A DNA stretch of 64,000 bases from CATQHP01 sp965214915 (GTDB lineage Bacteria > Acidobacteriota > Terriglobia > Bryobacterales > UBA6623): assembly GCA_965214915.1 (NCBI GenBank), contig CBDCCP010000001.1, positions 558,001 through 622,000 of the forward strand. The letters are read 5' to 3'. The position numbers and the translations under genes were made by a program. Below are positions 43,904 to 52,297 of this stretch, piece by piece. A model generated the notes under the pieces. It was given only the letters and a program-made list of their open reading frames with translations. It searched no databases and was not told where the DNA came from. Position 1 is the stretch's first letter; each line of letters opens with the position of its first letter.

Positions 43904-45217
43904 CTAAAGCACCCCGACCGCATGCAGGAAAACCAAACCTACGGCCACGGGCACGGGATATTTCAGGGTCCACAGCCAACCTTTGTAAAATTTCGTCATC
44001 ATGCTCCCCGACTCGAAAGCCCCGCGGCGCAGAGCGGCGTTCATGCGCCAAGCTACAAAGAGCGCGACGCCGAAGCCGCCTAACGGCAGCATCCAATTCG
44101 AGACGTAGTAGTCGATTTGACCGAACCACCCGGTGCTGACGGTTGCCGGAATGCCCAACGCCGCGATGCCGAGGCCGGCGCAAACCGTCGACAGACGCCG
44201 CGGCAGGCCCCAGTCGTCCATCAAATAAGCCGTCACCACTTCGAGCATCGAGATCGCGCTTGTCAGCGCGGCAAAAGCCAGCAACACGAAAAACACAATC
44301 GACAGCAAGCCGCTGCCGGTCATTTGCGCGAGCGCGATGGGAACCGTGACGAACAACAGCCCCGGCCCCTGACCGGCCTCCAAGCCGAAGGTGAAGATAA
44401 TCGGGAACAGCATCATGGACGCTATGAGAGCCACCACCGTATCCACGGCCGACGTCATCACCGATGCCGAAACCAGATCGTCTTCCTGGCGCAAATAGCT
44501 GCCGTAGGTAATCATCGTGCCCATGCCCAAGCTGAGCGTAAAGAAGGCGTGGCCGAGCGCTTCGAGCACACCGCCCGCGGTCAGCTTATCGGCGTGGAAA
44601 CCGAACAGGAAGTCCATGCCCTGCCCGAATCCCGAGAGCGTGAACGCCTTGCCCAACAGGATCAGCAGCATCGCGGCCAGAGCGGGCATCAAAATCCGGG
44701 ACCAACGCTCGACGCCCCGCGAAACCCCGGCGACAACCACCAGAACCGTGAGCGCCATGAACGCCAGTTGCCAGGAGACGCCCAGCGGGGCGGTCGAGGT
44801 AAGCGCAGCGAACGCCGCCTGCAACTGCTCGGAGCTTTGCCCGCTGATTTGCCCGGTGAACGCCAGATAGCAATAGTGCAGCGCCCAACCCGCCACCGTC
44901 GCGTAGTAAGAAAGCAGGCAGATCGAGGTGAGCACGCAAAGCCAGCCGATGCCGATCCAACCGCCGCCGGAGCTCAGCGAACGAATCGCGCTCGCCGGCG
45001 ACTTCTGCGCCGCCCGGCCCAAGGCGATCTCGGCGACCATGATCGGCAGACCGACGATGGCGATGCAGGCGAGATAAACGAGAACGAACGCGCCGCCGCC
45101 GTTTTCTCCGGTGATGTAAGGAAATTTCCAGATGTTCCCCAGACCGACGGCCGACCCCGCCGCCGCCATAATGAACCCGATACGGGAACCCCAATGCGCT
45201 CGCTCTGTTTTTACCAT
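43904..45217 (-). CDS. Sodium-dependent transporter (NSS/SNF family)
   Basis: 437 aa with about 11-12 membrane helices. Family signature at the start: HWGSRIGFIMAAAGSAVGLGNIWKFPYITGENGGGAF, the sodium/substrate site of LeuT-like proteins. Further on, FFTLSLGMGTMITYGSYL (TM6 region) and LAFAALTSAISMLEVV (TM8). Substrates are usually amino acids or related amines; the exact one is unknown. Length is normal for bacterial NSS. Confidence 0.94.
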   Translation of the reverse strand: MVKTERAHWGSRIGFIMAAAGSAVGLGNIWKFPYITGENGGGAFVLVYLACIAIVGLPIMVAEIALGRAAQKSPASAIRSLSSGGGWIGIGWLCVLTSICLLSYYATVAGWALHYCYLAFTGQISGQSSEQLQAAFAALTSTAPLGVSWQLAFMALTVLVVVAGVSRGVERWSRILMPALAAMLLILLGKAFTLSGFGQGMDFLFGFHADKLTAGGVLEALGHAFFTLSLGMGTMITYGSYLRQEDDLVSASVMTSAVDTVVALIASMMLFPIIFTFGLEAGQGPGLLFVTVPIALAQMTGSGLLSIVFFVLLAFAALTSAISMLEVVTAYLMDDWGLPRRLSTVCAGLGIAALGIPATVSTGWFGQIDYYVSNWMLPLGGFGVALFVAWRMNAALRRGAFESGSMMTKFYKGWLWTLKYPVPVAVGLVFLHAVGVL

Positions 45218-45287
45218 GGCCTCCTACCCGACACTATCCAAGAAAATCCTGCCTGCCCGCATTCCATCGATCCATCGACCGCCGGCG

Positions 45288-46547
45288 TCAATCGGAAACT
45301 ACGACCGTATCGACGTCCGTCTCGCCCTCCGAGCGCGCAATAATCGCCGCGCCGCAGGAGTCGCTGAAGATGTTGATGACCGTGCGGTACATATCCAGCG
45401 GCCGATCGATCGCCAGCATCGCTCCGACGATCAGCTCCACTTGCGGCCCCGTCAAGTTGACCGCTTCCAGAACGATGAAAATCACGACCAGCCCGGCCGA
45501 TGGCACCGCCGCCGCGCCGATCGAGGCCAACAAAGCCGTAATCACGATCAAGATCTGCTGCTCGATGCCCATCGGCACGCCCATCGCCTGGGCGACAAAC
45601 AGCACCCCGGCGCATTCGTAAAGCGCGGTTCCGTCCATGTTCACCGTGGCGCCCATCGGCAGCACGAACGAAGTGACGCGGTTCGAGACGCCGACCTTGT
45701 TTTCCACCGCGTCGATGGTCACCGGCAGCGTCGCGCCCGACGAGCTGGTCGAAAAGGCCATGAACATCGGGTCGATCATGTTCTTGAAATGGATCAGCGG
45801 ATTGATGCCGCCCAGCAACCGCAGCACCAGCGGCAAGGTCAGCCCGATGTGAATCGTCAGCCCGATCAACAAAACCGCGGCGTACATGCCCAGCGCTTTG
45901 AACGAAGCTAGGCCCGTCGTGCCGACCAAAACGACGATCAACGAGAACACCCCGATTGGCGCAACCATGTGAATGATGCCCGAGGTCAAGCGCATCATCG
46001 TCTCGAACGCCGCGCCGATCAGGCGCTGCAGCGGCTCGCGGTGGCGGTCGGGCAAGCCCGACATGGCGATGCCGAAGACGATGGCGAAGAAGATGATCGA
46101 GAGCATCTTCGTTTCCGCCGCCGCCGCGACGATGTTATCGGGAACGACATCGAGGATCAGTTGCACCGGCGAAGTCACCACCGTCAGATCCGGAATCTCG
46201 CCGCTGCCCGCGCCGGTAATATCGGCGCCTACGCCGGGCTTCAAGAGATTGGTCAGCGTCAAGCCCGTGATGACCGCAAGAAAGCTCGTCAGCATGTAAT
46301 AGCCGAGCGTCTTCCCGAACAACCGCCCGAGGCCGGCGCCGCCGACCGACGCAACGCCGGAAATAATCGACGTCAGCACCAACGGCACGATAATCATCTT
46401 CAGCAGCTTGATGAACAACTGCCCGATCCAGCCGATGTTCTCCGCAAGCGTTTCGCCGCCGATAAGCCCGGCAATCGTGCCCAGGGCCATCGCACAGGCC
46501 ACTTGCCAGTGAAGTTGCTTGTACCAAAGCTTTTTTTCGGCGGCCAT
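45288..46547 (-). CDS. Dicarboxylate/amino acid:cation symporter (DAACS)
   Basis: 419 aa from ATG 46547; the in-frame ATG at 46592 would run into the divergent DUF1080 promoter. DAACS hallmarks: IKLLKMIIVPLVLTSIISGV, the serine-rich hairpin AFSTSSSGATLPVT, the NMDGTALYE motif in TM7, and TM8 with DRPLDMYRTVINIFSD. It takes up glutamate, aspartate or C4-dicarboxylates with Na+ or H+. Next to, and in the same direction as, the NSS transporter. Confidence 0.95.
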   Translation of the reverse strand: MAAEKKLWYKQLHWQVACAMALGTIAGLIGGETLAENIGWIGQLFIKLLKMIIVPLVLTSIISGVASVGGAGLGRLFGKTLGYYMLTSFLAVITGLTLTNLLKPGVGADITGAGSGEIPDLTVVTSPVQLILDVVPDNIVAAAAETKMLSIIFFAIVFGIAMSGLPDRHREPLQRLIGAAFETMMRLTSGIIHMVAPIGVFSLIVVLVGTTGLASFKALGMYAAVLLIGLTIHIGLTLPLVLRLLGGINPLIHFKNMIDPMFMAFSTSSSGATLPVTIDAVENKVGVSNRVTSFVLPMGATVNMDGTALYECAGVLFVAQAMGVPMGIEQQILIVITALLASIGAAAVPSAGLVVIFIVLEAVNLTGPQVELIVGAMLAIDRPLDMYRTVINIFSDSCGAAIIARSEGETDVDTVVVSD

Positions 46548-46594
46548 AGTGTCATAAGAGAGTAGCAGAACGCGCCGCCTGCTATCGTTCAATC

Positions 46595-47815
46595 ATGCGC
46601 TCTTTTTACCCCGCCATTTTCTGCGCGCTGCTCCCCGCCGCGCTGCCGGCCGCCGATTGGGTTTCTCTGCTCGAAGGCGGCTCGCTCGAAGGCTGGACGC
46701 AGCCCAACGGCTCCGCCAAGTACGAAATCGTCGACGGCGAGCTCGTCGGGACCACGGCTGAGGGAAGCCCGAACAGCTTCCTCGGCCCGCAACGCTCCTA
46801 CGGCGATTTCATCCTGGAGTTCGAAGTCTTTGTGGACCCGCGCCTGAACTCCGGCGTGCAAATCCGCAGTCATCGATACCCCGAGGAAACGATCACTTGG
46901 GTTTACAACGGAGGCCGCCGTCGCGAACGCACCTTTCCCAAGGGCCGCGTTCACGGCTATCAGGTCGAAATCTCGAACGAGGAGCGCGGCTCGTCGGGCG
47001 GCATTTTCGATGAGGGCCGCCGCGGCTGGATCGCCAACATCGTCGATGACCCGGTTGCGAGCAAAGCGTTCCGCGACAACCAGTGGAACCGCTACCGCAT
47101 CGAGGCGGTCGGCGACCGCATCCGCGTCTGGGTCAACGGAGTCGCCTGCGCCGACCTCGTCGATCCGCTCGATCTGGAGGGTTTCATCGGCTTTCAGGTC
47201 CACTCTTTCCGCGACCCCGAGCCGGCGCAGGCGCGCTGGCGGAATATCCGCATCGCCGATCTCGGCAGGCACGTATGGCGGCCGATCTTCGACGGCGAAT
47301 CGTTGAACGGCTGGCGCCGCGAAGGGGGCGGGGCCGCCGCGGTCGAAAACGGCGCGATCCATCTCACCGCTCCCCAAGGCGCAGCCGCGGGCGTGTTGCT
47401 CGGCAACGCCGAGTACGACGACTTCACCGTGCGCCTGAAATACAAGATCGTCTCGGGAAACAGCGGCGTGTTCTTCCGCAGAGCCGCCGAGCGGACGCCC
47501 GCCGGCGAGCCCCGTTCCTACGAGATCGAAGTCGCTGCCGACAGCGCCGGCGGCCTGCAAGAGCCCGGCCGGCGGCCCTGGATCGTCGAACCCTCGGCCG
47601 AAGAGATGCAGCACTACTACCGTCCCGGCGAATGGAACGAGTTGGCCGTCAGCGCCCGCGACGGGCGTATCGTTGTACACGTCAACGGTACGCGAACGGT
47701 CGACCGGGAAGACGATGCGGGCCGGCGCAGCGGGCGTCTGGGCCTGCAAATCAACGCCCGCCGAGCCGCCGTCGATGTCTGGTACAAAGACATCGAGATG
47801 CTGCAGCCCGAATAA
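46595..47815 (+). CDS. Secreted protein with two DUF1080 (3-keto-disaccharide hydrolase) domains
   Basis: 406 aa with a signal peptide ending near LPAADW. Two tandem DUF1080 (concanavalin-like jelly-roll) domains: one from about 22 (SLLEGGSLEGWTQ...DFILEFEVFVDPRLNSGVQIRS) and one from about 225 (PIFDGESLNGWRR...DFTVRLKYKIVSGNSGVFFR). Each ends with a 'WNxxxIxAxGDRIxVxVNG' strand set. DUF1080 proteins include 3-keto-disaccharide hydrolases of Bacteroidetes; most are uncharacterised. The SDR oxidoreductase starts 11 bp downstream, so a shared role in oxidised-sugar metabolism is possible. Confidence 0.9.
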   Translation: MRSFYPAIFCALLPAALPAADWVSLLEGGSLEGWTQPNGSAKYEIVDGELVGTTAEGSPNSFLGPQRSYGDFILEFEVFVDPRLNSGVQIRSHRYPEETITWVYNGGRRRERTFPKGRVHGYQVEISNEERGSSGGIFDEGRRGWIANIVDDPVASKAFRDNQWNRYRIEAVGDRIRVWVNGVACADLVDPLDLEGFIGFQVHSFRDPEPAQARWRNIRIADLGRHVWRPIFDGESLNGWRREGGGAAAVENGAIHLTAPQGAAAGVLLGNAEYDDFTVRLKYKIVSGNSGVFFRRAAERTPAGEPRSYEIEVAADSAGGLQEPGRRPWIVEPSAEEMQHYYRPGEWNELAVSARDGRIVVHVNGTRTVDREDDAGRRSGRLGLQINARRAAVDVWYKDIEMLQPE

Positions 47816-47826
47816 TCGTGACGGCA

Positions 47827-48612
47827 ATGCAGCCAACCGACCTGAGCGGAAAAACCGCGGTCGTCACCGGCGGCGCCCGCGGCATAGGCCGCGCCGTCTC
47901 GCTCCACCTGGCGGCGCGCGGAGCCGCGGTCGCGGTCAACTACCGCGTTCGGGCGGACGCCGCCAACGAGGTTGTCGAGAGCATACGTGCGAACGGCGGC
48001 CGGGCCATCGCCGTGCGCGCCGACGTCGCCGACAAGCACGCGGTACGGACGATGCGCGAAACCGTCGGCGCGCAACTTTCCGCCGCCGATATCCTGGTCA
48101 ACAACGCCGGACTGTTCCGCCAAGGCGAGATCCTCGACTACGACGAAGAACAGTTCGACGCCATGTGGCGCATCAACGTGAAAGGCGTTGTCTATTGCGC
48201 GGCCGCATTCGCGCCGGCAATGATCGACCGCGGCTGGGGCCGCATCGTCAACTTGGCCTCGAACGCCGGCATCGGCACGGCACACCCCGGAACGACGCTC
48301 TATGCCGCGACCAAAGGCGCGGTGCTGACGTTGACCAAGCGCATGGCCTACGAGTTGAGTCCGCAGGGCATCGCGGTAAACGCTGTCTTGCCGGGGTTCA
48401 CCAAGACCGACATGGTGCTGGCGGGCAAGTCCGCCGCAGAGATCGGCGCGCTCGTTCGCAACATCGCGGACAAATCGATGCTGGGCCGCGTGGGCGAACC
48501 CGAGGACATCGCCTGGGTCGTCGGGTTCTTGTGCTCGCCGCAGAACGGCTTCATGACCGGCCAGTTCCTGCTCGCCGACGGCGGCCGCCAAGACTATCTG
48601 GCTCACGTCTGA
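47827..48612 (+). CDS. SDR-family oxidoreductase (FabG-like)
   Basis: 261 aa from ATG 47827 (a GTG at 47818 is also in frame). Rossmann motif TGGARGIG (14-21), NNAG at 92-95 and catalytic S145, Y159, K163 (YAATK) are all present, with the usual PGFTKTDM and C-terminal GQFLLADGG. It probably reduces or oxidises a ketone or alcohol with NAD(P)H; the substrate is unknown. Operon with the DUF1080 gene. Confidence 0.93.
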   Translation: MQPTDLSGKTAVVTGGARGIGRAVSLHLAARGAAVAVNYRVRADAANEVVESIRANGGRAIAVRADVADKHAVRTMRETVGAQLSAADILVNNAGLFRQGEILDYDEEQFDAMWRINVKGVVYCAAAFAPAMIDRGWGRIVNLASNAGIGTAHPGTTLYAATKGAVLTLTKRMAYELSPQGIAVNAVLPGFTKTDMVLAGKSAAEIGALVRNIADKSMLGRVGEPEDIAWVVGFLCSPQNGFMTGQFLLADGGRQDYLAHV

Positions 48613-48741
48613 CCCCCTGCTTCATCTCTTGAATACATTGGAATAAAACAACTTGAAGAACTCTTTGCAGCGTTCGTCGCCCATTCCATGCGCAATTTGC
48701 GGCCGGCGCTCCGGTCAGGGTGTTACTCTACCCGTGGGGCA

Positions 48742-50004
48742 ATGCCGGCAGTCAATCCCGAAATCCTAGTCTGGGCGCGTAAGACTGCAGGCCTGACTCT
48801 CCAGGACACCGTCGCGAAGGTCGGCATCAGAGATGCCCGAGGCGTGGCGGCCATTGATCGGCTCACGGCGCTGGAACGTGGCGAGGAGAAGCCCACGCGG
48901 CCGATCCTTGTCAAGATGGCGCACCACTACCGGCGTCCGCTGCTCGCTTTCTATCTGAACGCGCCGCCGCGGCGGGATGACCGTGGCCCAGACTTCCGCA
49001 CGCTGCCTGTGGCGCGTTCCTCGGAGACGGATGCCCTTATCGACGCACTGGTCCGCAACCTCCGGAGCCGCCAGAAAATGGTTCGGGCCGCGCTGGAAGC
49101 AGAGGACGAAGCCGAGCCCCTGCCGTTCGTGGGCGCCCTTTTGAGGAGCGAGCATGCAGGGACGGGGATCGAATCGTTGCGACAAGCACTACGACACAAA
49201 CCGGAGGCCGCCCGATTGGCGCAACACGCGGCCGGCGCACTGGCCCAAGTGCTCGGCGACGACCTGAACGCTGCGATGTACTACGAGCAGCCAACCACCG
49301 AACACGCATTCCAATTGCTCCGCTCGCGAACGGAGGGCGCCGGGGTATTCGTCCTGCTCAAGGGCGATCTAGGCAGCCACCACACGGCCATCGACGTGGA
49401 GGTTTTTCGCGGCCTCGCGATCGCTGATGATATCGCCCCTTTCGTGGTCATCAACGACAACGACTCCAGGGCCGCGTGGTCATTCACGCTCCTGCACGAG
49501 TTGACCCATCTGCTGCTCGGCCAAACCGGCTTCAGCGGTGTGAATTCCGGAACCGAGATCGAGGAGTTCTGCAACAATGTTGCCGCCGAATGGCTGCTGC
49601 CCACGCGAGCGCTCAATGAGATCGAGATCGAGCGAGAGTGGGATCTCGTCGAACAGGCGCGCCATATCGGCGAATTTGCCCGCGCACGCAACCTGAGCCG
49701 GACCATGGTCGCCTACCGGCTCCTGCGCGCCAATCGCATCGATCAGCCAACCTTCGAGCGCCTCCGAGTAGATTTCCGCGAGCAATGGCGGCAGTTTCGC
49801 GACCGGCAACGCGCGAGAGCGCGCGAGTCGGGGGGCGGCCCAAGCTACTATGCCGTGCGTCGGCACCGGGTTGGGCAGGGCCTGCTCAGTTTCACCCGCC
49901 GTATGGTGAGTTCCGGAGCGCTATCAACGACCAAGGCGGCCAAGATCCTGGGCGTCAAGCCCGCACAAGTTGGGAAAATGCTTCGCCCGGCAACGGCGCG
50001 GTAG
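48742..50004 (+). CDS. Xre-HTH plus ImmA/IrrE metallopeptidase protein
   Basis: 420 aa from ATG 48742. An N-terminal HTH (PEILVWARKTAGLTLQDTVAKVGI...LTALERGEEKPTRPILVKMAHHYRRPLLAFYL) is fused to a ZBD peptidase with H252-E-L-T-H256 (LLHELTHLLLG). This is followed by EIEEFCNNVAAEWLLPT, which holds the third ligand, and a C-terminal region ending with a short HTH-like motif (TTKAAKILGVKPAQVGKML). It is followed after 11 bp by a DUF4411 PIN gene, a partnership often annotated as a toxin-antitoxin-like pair. Confidence 0.9.
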   Translation: MPAVNPEILVWARKTAGLTLQDTVAKVGIRDARGVAAIDRLTALERGEEKPTRPILVKMAHHYRRPLLAFYLNAPPRRDDRGPDFRTLPVARSSETDALIDALVRNLRSRQKMVRAALEAEDEAEPLPFVGALLRSEHAGTGIESLRQALRHKPEAARLAQHAAGALAQVLGDDLNAAMYYEQPTTEHAFQLLRSRTEGAGVFVLLKGDLGSHHTAIDVEVFRGLAIADDIAPFVVINDNDSRAAWSFTLLHELTHLLLGQTGFSGVNSGTEIEEFCNNVAAEWLLPTRALNEIEIEREWDLVEQARHIGEFARARNLSRTMVAYRLLRANRIDQPTFERLRVDFREQWRQFRDRQRARARESGGGPSYYAVRRHRVGQGLLSFTRRMVSSGALSTTKAAKILGVKPAQVGKMLRPATAR

Positions 50005-50015
50005 GGAGACAGTGC

Positions 50016-50497
50016 TTGCTCTACCTGCTCGACGCCAACGTTCTCATTGACGCGAATCGCGACTACTATCCCCTTGGACGCGTGCCCGAGTTCTGGGCTT
50101 GGCTGGTTGATCGCGCGACCAAACAGCAGGTGAAGATTCCGTTGGAGATGTACGAGGAGGTTCTCGCCGGCAAAGACGACGATCTCACGTGTTGGCTGAA
50201 GGACAACCGGGATGTGCTGCTGCTCGACGAGAACGTCGACGAAACCCTGGTTGCCCGAGTGACGGACTGGGGCTACGCACCAGACCTGAGCGACGAGGAG
50301 ATCGAGCGCGTCGGCCGTGACCCGTTTCTTATCGCCTACGCGCGCAGCGGATAATCGTTACCACGGAAGTTTCGAAACCGAAAAAACAGCGTGCGAACCG
50401 TCATATCCCCGATGTGTGTGGCGATCTCGACGTGCCTTGCTGCAACACCTACCAATTCATCGAGAAGCTGGACTTCACGACCGGCGGGCGAAAATGA
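50016..50497 (+). pseudogene. DUF4411 PIN-domain protein, frameshifted
   Basis: Starts at TTG 50016 with GGGAG eight bases upstream: LYLLDANVLIDANRDYYPLGRVPEFW, a clear DUF4411 PIN start. The frame ends prematurely at 50354 (AYARSG). A one-base loss in the GCGCGC stretch near 50338-50345 hides the expected C-terminus, IVTTEVSKPKKQRANRHIPDVC...YQFIEKLDF, which is complete in another frame and ends at 50497. Partner of the Xre-ImmA protein. Probably inactive, unless the indel is an error. Confidence 0.8.
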
Positions 50498-50581
50498 GGC
50501 TCTCCTCGAACGAAATCCTCGGCAGCGACCGCCAAGCTCGGAGCCAAGCATCGGCGGCGGGCGAAACGAGCGCGCGACCGG

Positions 50582-51013
50582 TCACGACTCTTCGGCAGGC
50601 GCTTCTTCGAGCCGCTCGCGCAGCGCGGCGGGAATCGGCACGGAGCGAATCCCGCCGTCGCCGCCGCGCTTGACGCAGGCAACGGTGATCTTGCCGCGCG
50701 CGACGATATCGCCCTCATGGCGGAACACATGCTCATAGGTGATCGACTTGTTTCCCATCCGCCGCACGAGCAGGCGGCAGTCGAGCCGGTCCCCGCATGT
50801 TACGGGCTTGATGAAATCGCATGAAGCGCCGACGCGCGGCAATCCTACCGCATCGCCGCCGCCGCGGCGGAACTGACCGGGCATGCCGATCGAGTAATAG
50901 AACGCGATCTCCACCTCCTCCATATATCGAAAATAGTTGGTGAAGTGAATGATGCCCGCCATGTCGGTATCGACAAACTGGACCATCCGTTGGTAGTGGA
51001 ATTCGTATGCCAT
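50582..51013 (-). CDS. Acyl-CoA thioesterase (4HBT hotdog)
   Basis: 143 aa from ATG 51013. YbgC-like pattern: VQFVDTDMAGIIHFTNYFRYMEE, with the catalytic Asp in DTDMAG, then VGASCDFIKPVTCGDRLDC and HEGDIVARGKITVACV. It hydrolyses acyl- or aryl-CoA thioesters. It starts 5 bp after the glycosyltransferase stop, at the end of a run of minus-strand genes. Confidence 0.92.
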   Translation of the reverse strand: MAYEFHYQRMVQFVDTDMAGIIHFTNYFRYMEEVEIAFYYSIGMPGQFRRGGGDAVGLPRVGASCDFIKPVTCGDRLDCRLLVRRMGNKSITYEHVFRHEGDIVARGKITVACVKRGGDGGIRSVPIPAALRERLEEAPAEES

Positions 51014-51018
51014 AGGGA

Positions 51019-52278
51019 TTATTGAAGTTGCCGCTCGTAATGCGCCAGCGTTTCCGCCGCCATGCGCCCGGCATAAAAATTTCTTTCCACGGACGCTCGC
51101 CCGCGCGCGCCGATTTCGCGGGCTCGCCCGCGGTCGTCCATCAGTATCTGGAGCTTCGCCGCCAGATCGCCGGCATCTCCCGGCGCGCACAGCAGCATGC
51201 CGCCGGTCGCCGCCGCCAATTCGGGGAAGATGCCGATGCGCGGCTGAACTGCGGGAACCCCCGCGGCAAGCGCTTCGAGAACGTAAAGCCCTTTGGATGC
51301 GCCGTAGGTCGCAGGCGCCGAAAAAGCGTCGAGCGACGCAAGAAATTCGATTTTTTCCTCGCGTTCGAGGTACCCCATATCTTCCAGCGGCGTGCGGCTC
51401 GCAATCCGCGCCAGATAGCGGCCCTCTTTTTTTCCGCGCCAGCCGGCCACGCGCAGCCTAATCGTTTTGCCGGCATTCGCCGCGCGCAGCTTGGCGACCG
51501 CATCGGCCAGCAGGTGCAGGCCCTTCTCTTCCGCGATGCGCGCCAAGTAGCCGACAACGAACGCCGATCCGCCCGACCCGCTGCCCGGCTTGAAGCCGTC
51601 CAAGGCAATGCCGGGCATGACTACGGGGATCGCGTCCGCGCCGATGCCCAGCCGCGGCGCCAAGGCTTCGGCTTGGCTGCGGCACGGCGCGAGGAACAGA
51701 TCGACATCCGCGGCGCAGCGGCGCAGAATCTCGAAACAGCGTTCGCGGTAGGGATTCGGCAGATGCTCCAGGAAATAGTCCTCGCCCTGCAGCGAGCAAA
51801 CTACCGGCACGCTCAATTCGCGCCGGATGGGCCCGGCCATGCAAACGAACATCGAGTTGGTCAAGTGTACGATGTCCGGTCGAAAATCGCGCAGCACCGC
51901 GAGCAGCTTGCCCATCTCCCTGGCGTGAGGCCCTGCTTCGCCCTGCATCGTGGCCAGCGTCATCGCGCCCAACTTCTCCGGTTGCGTATCGACGCCGAAT
52001 TTCGAGACCCAGGCCAGGAAACCCGGATGGTCCAAGATGCGGTCGAACAAGCTGCTCCTGCGCAAGAACGGATAGCGCGCCTGTAAATACATATTGACGC
52101 CGCCGAAGACAACGCGCCGGTCGCTGACATCGGCTTCGTCGGTACGGATCGGCGTGTATGCCGGCAGCAGCAGCACGTCTTGCCCGGCCTCGAGCAACGC
52201 CGCGGCCAGCGTGTTGTCCTTGAGGCAATTGCCGCAAACCGTTCCTGCCGCACCCGCCGTGACGTAAGCAATCCTCAT
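51019..52278 (-). CDS. Glycosyltransferase, GT4/GT5-like
   Basis: 419 aa from ATG 52278. Rossmann N-terminal domain starting RIAYVTAGAAGTVCGNCLKDNTLA, then DIVHLTNSMFVCMAGPI and VCSLQGEDYFLEHLP. The C-terminal nucleotide-sugar domain has VVGYLARIAEEKGLHLLADA, FSAPATYGASKGLYVLEALAAGVPAVQPR and LCAPGDAGDLAAKL. These are typical retaining GT-B features (E in the SKGLYVLEALA loop). Donor and acceptor unknown. Between the thioesterase and an SSS transporter, same strand. Confidence 0.9.
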   Translation of the reverse strand: MRIAYVTAGAAGTVCGNCLKDNTLAAALLEAGQDVLLLPAYTPIRTDEADVSDRRVVFGGVNMYLQARYPFLRRSSLFDRILDHPGFLAWVSKFGVDTQPEKLGAMTLATMQGEAGPHAREMGKLLAVLRDFRPDIVHLTNSMFVCMAGPIRRELSVPVVCSLQGEDYFLEHLPNPYRERCFEILRRCAADVDLFLAPCRSQAEALAPRLGIGADAIPVVMPGIALDGFKPGSGSGGSAFVVGYLARIAEEKGLHLLADAVAKLRAANAGKTIRLRVAGWRGKKEGRYLARIASRTPLEDMGYLEREEKIEFLASLDAFSAPATYGASKGLYVLEALAAGVPAVQPRIGIFPELAAATGGMLLCAPGDAGDLAAKLQILMDDRGRAREIGARGRASVERNFYAGRMAAETLAHYERQLQ

Positions 52279-52297
52279 GCGCGCTCCACCGTCCACC

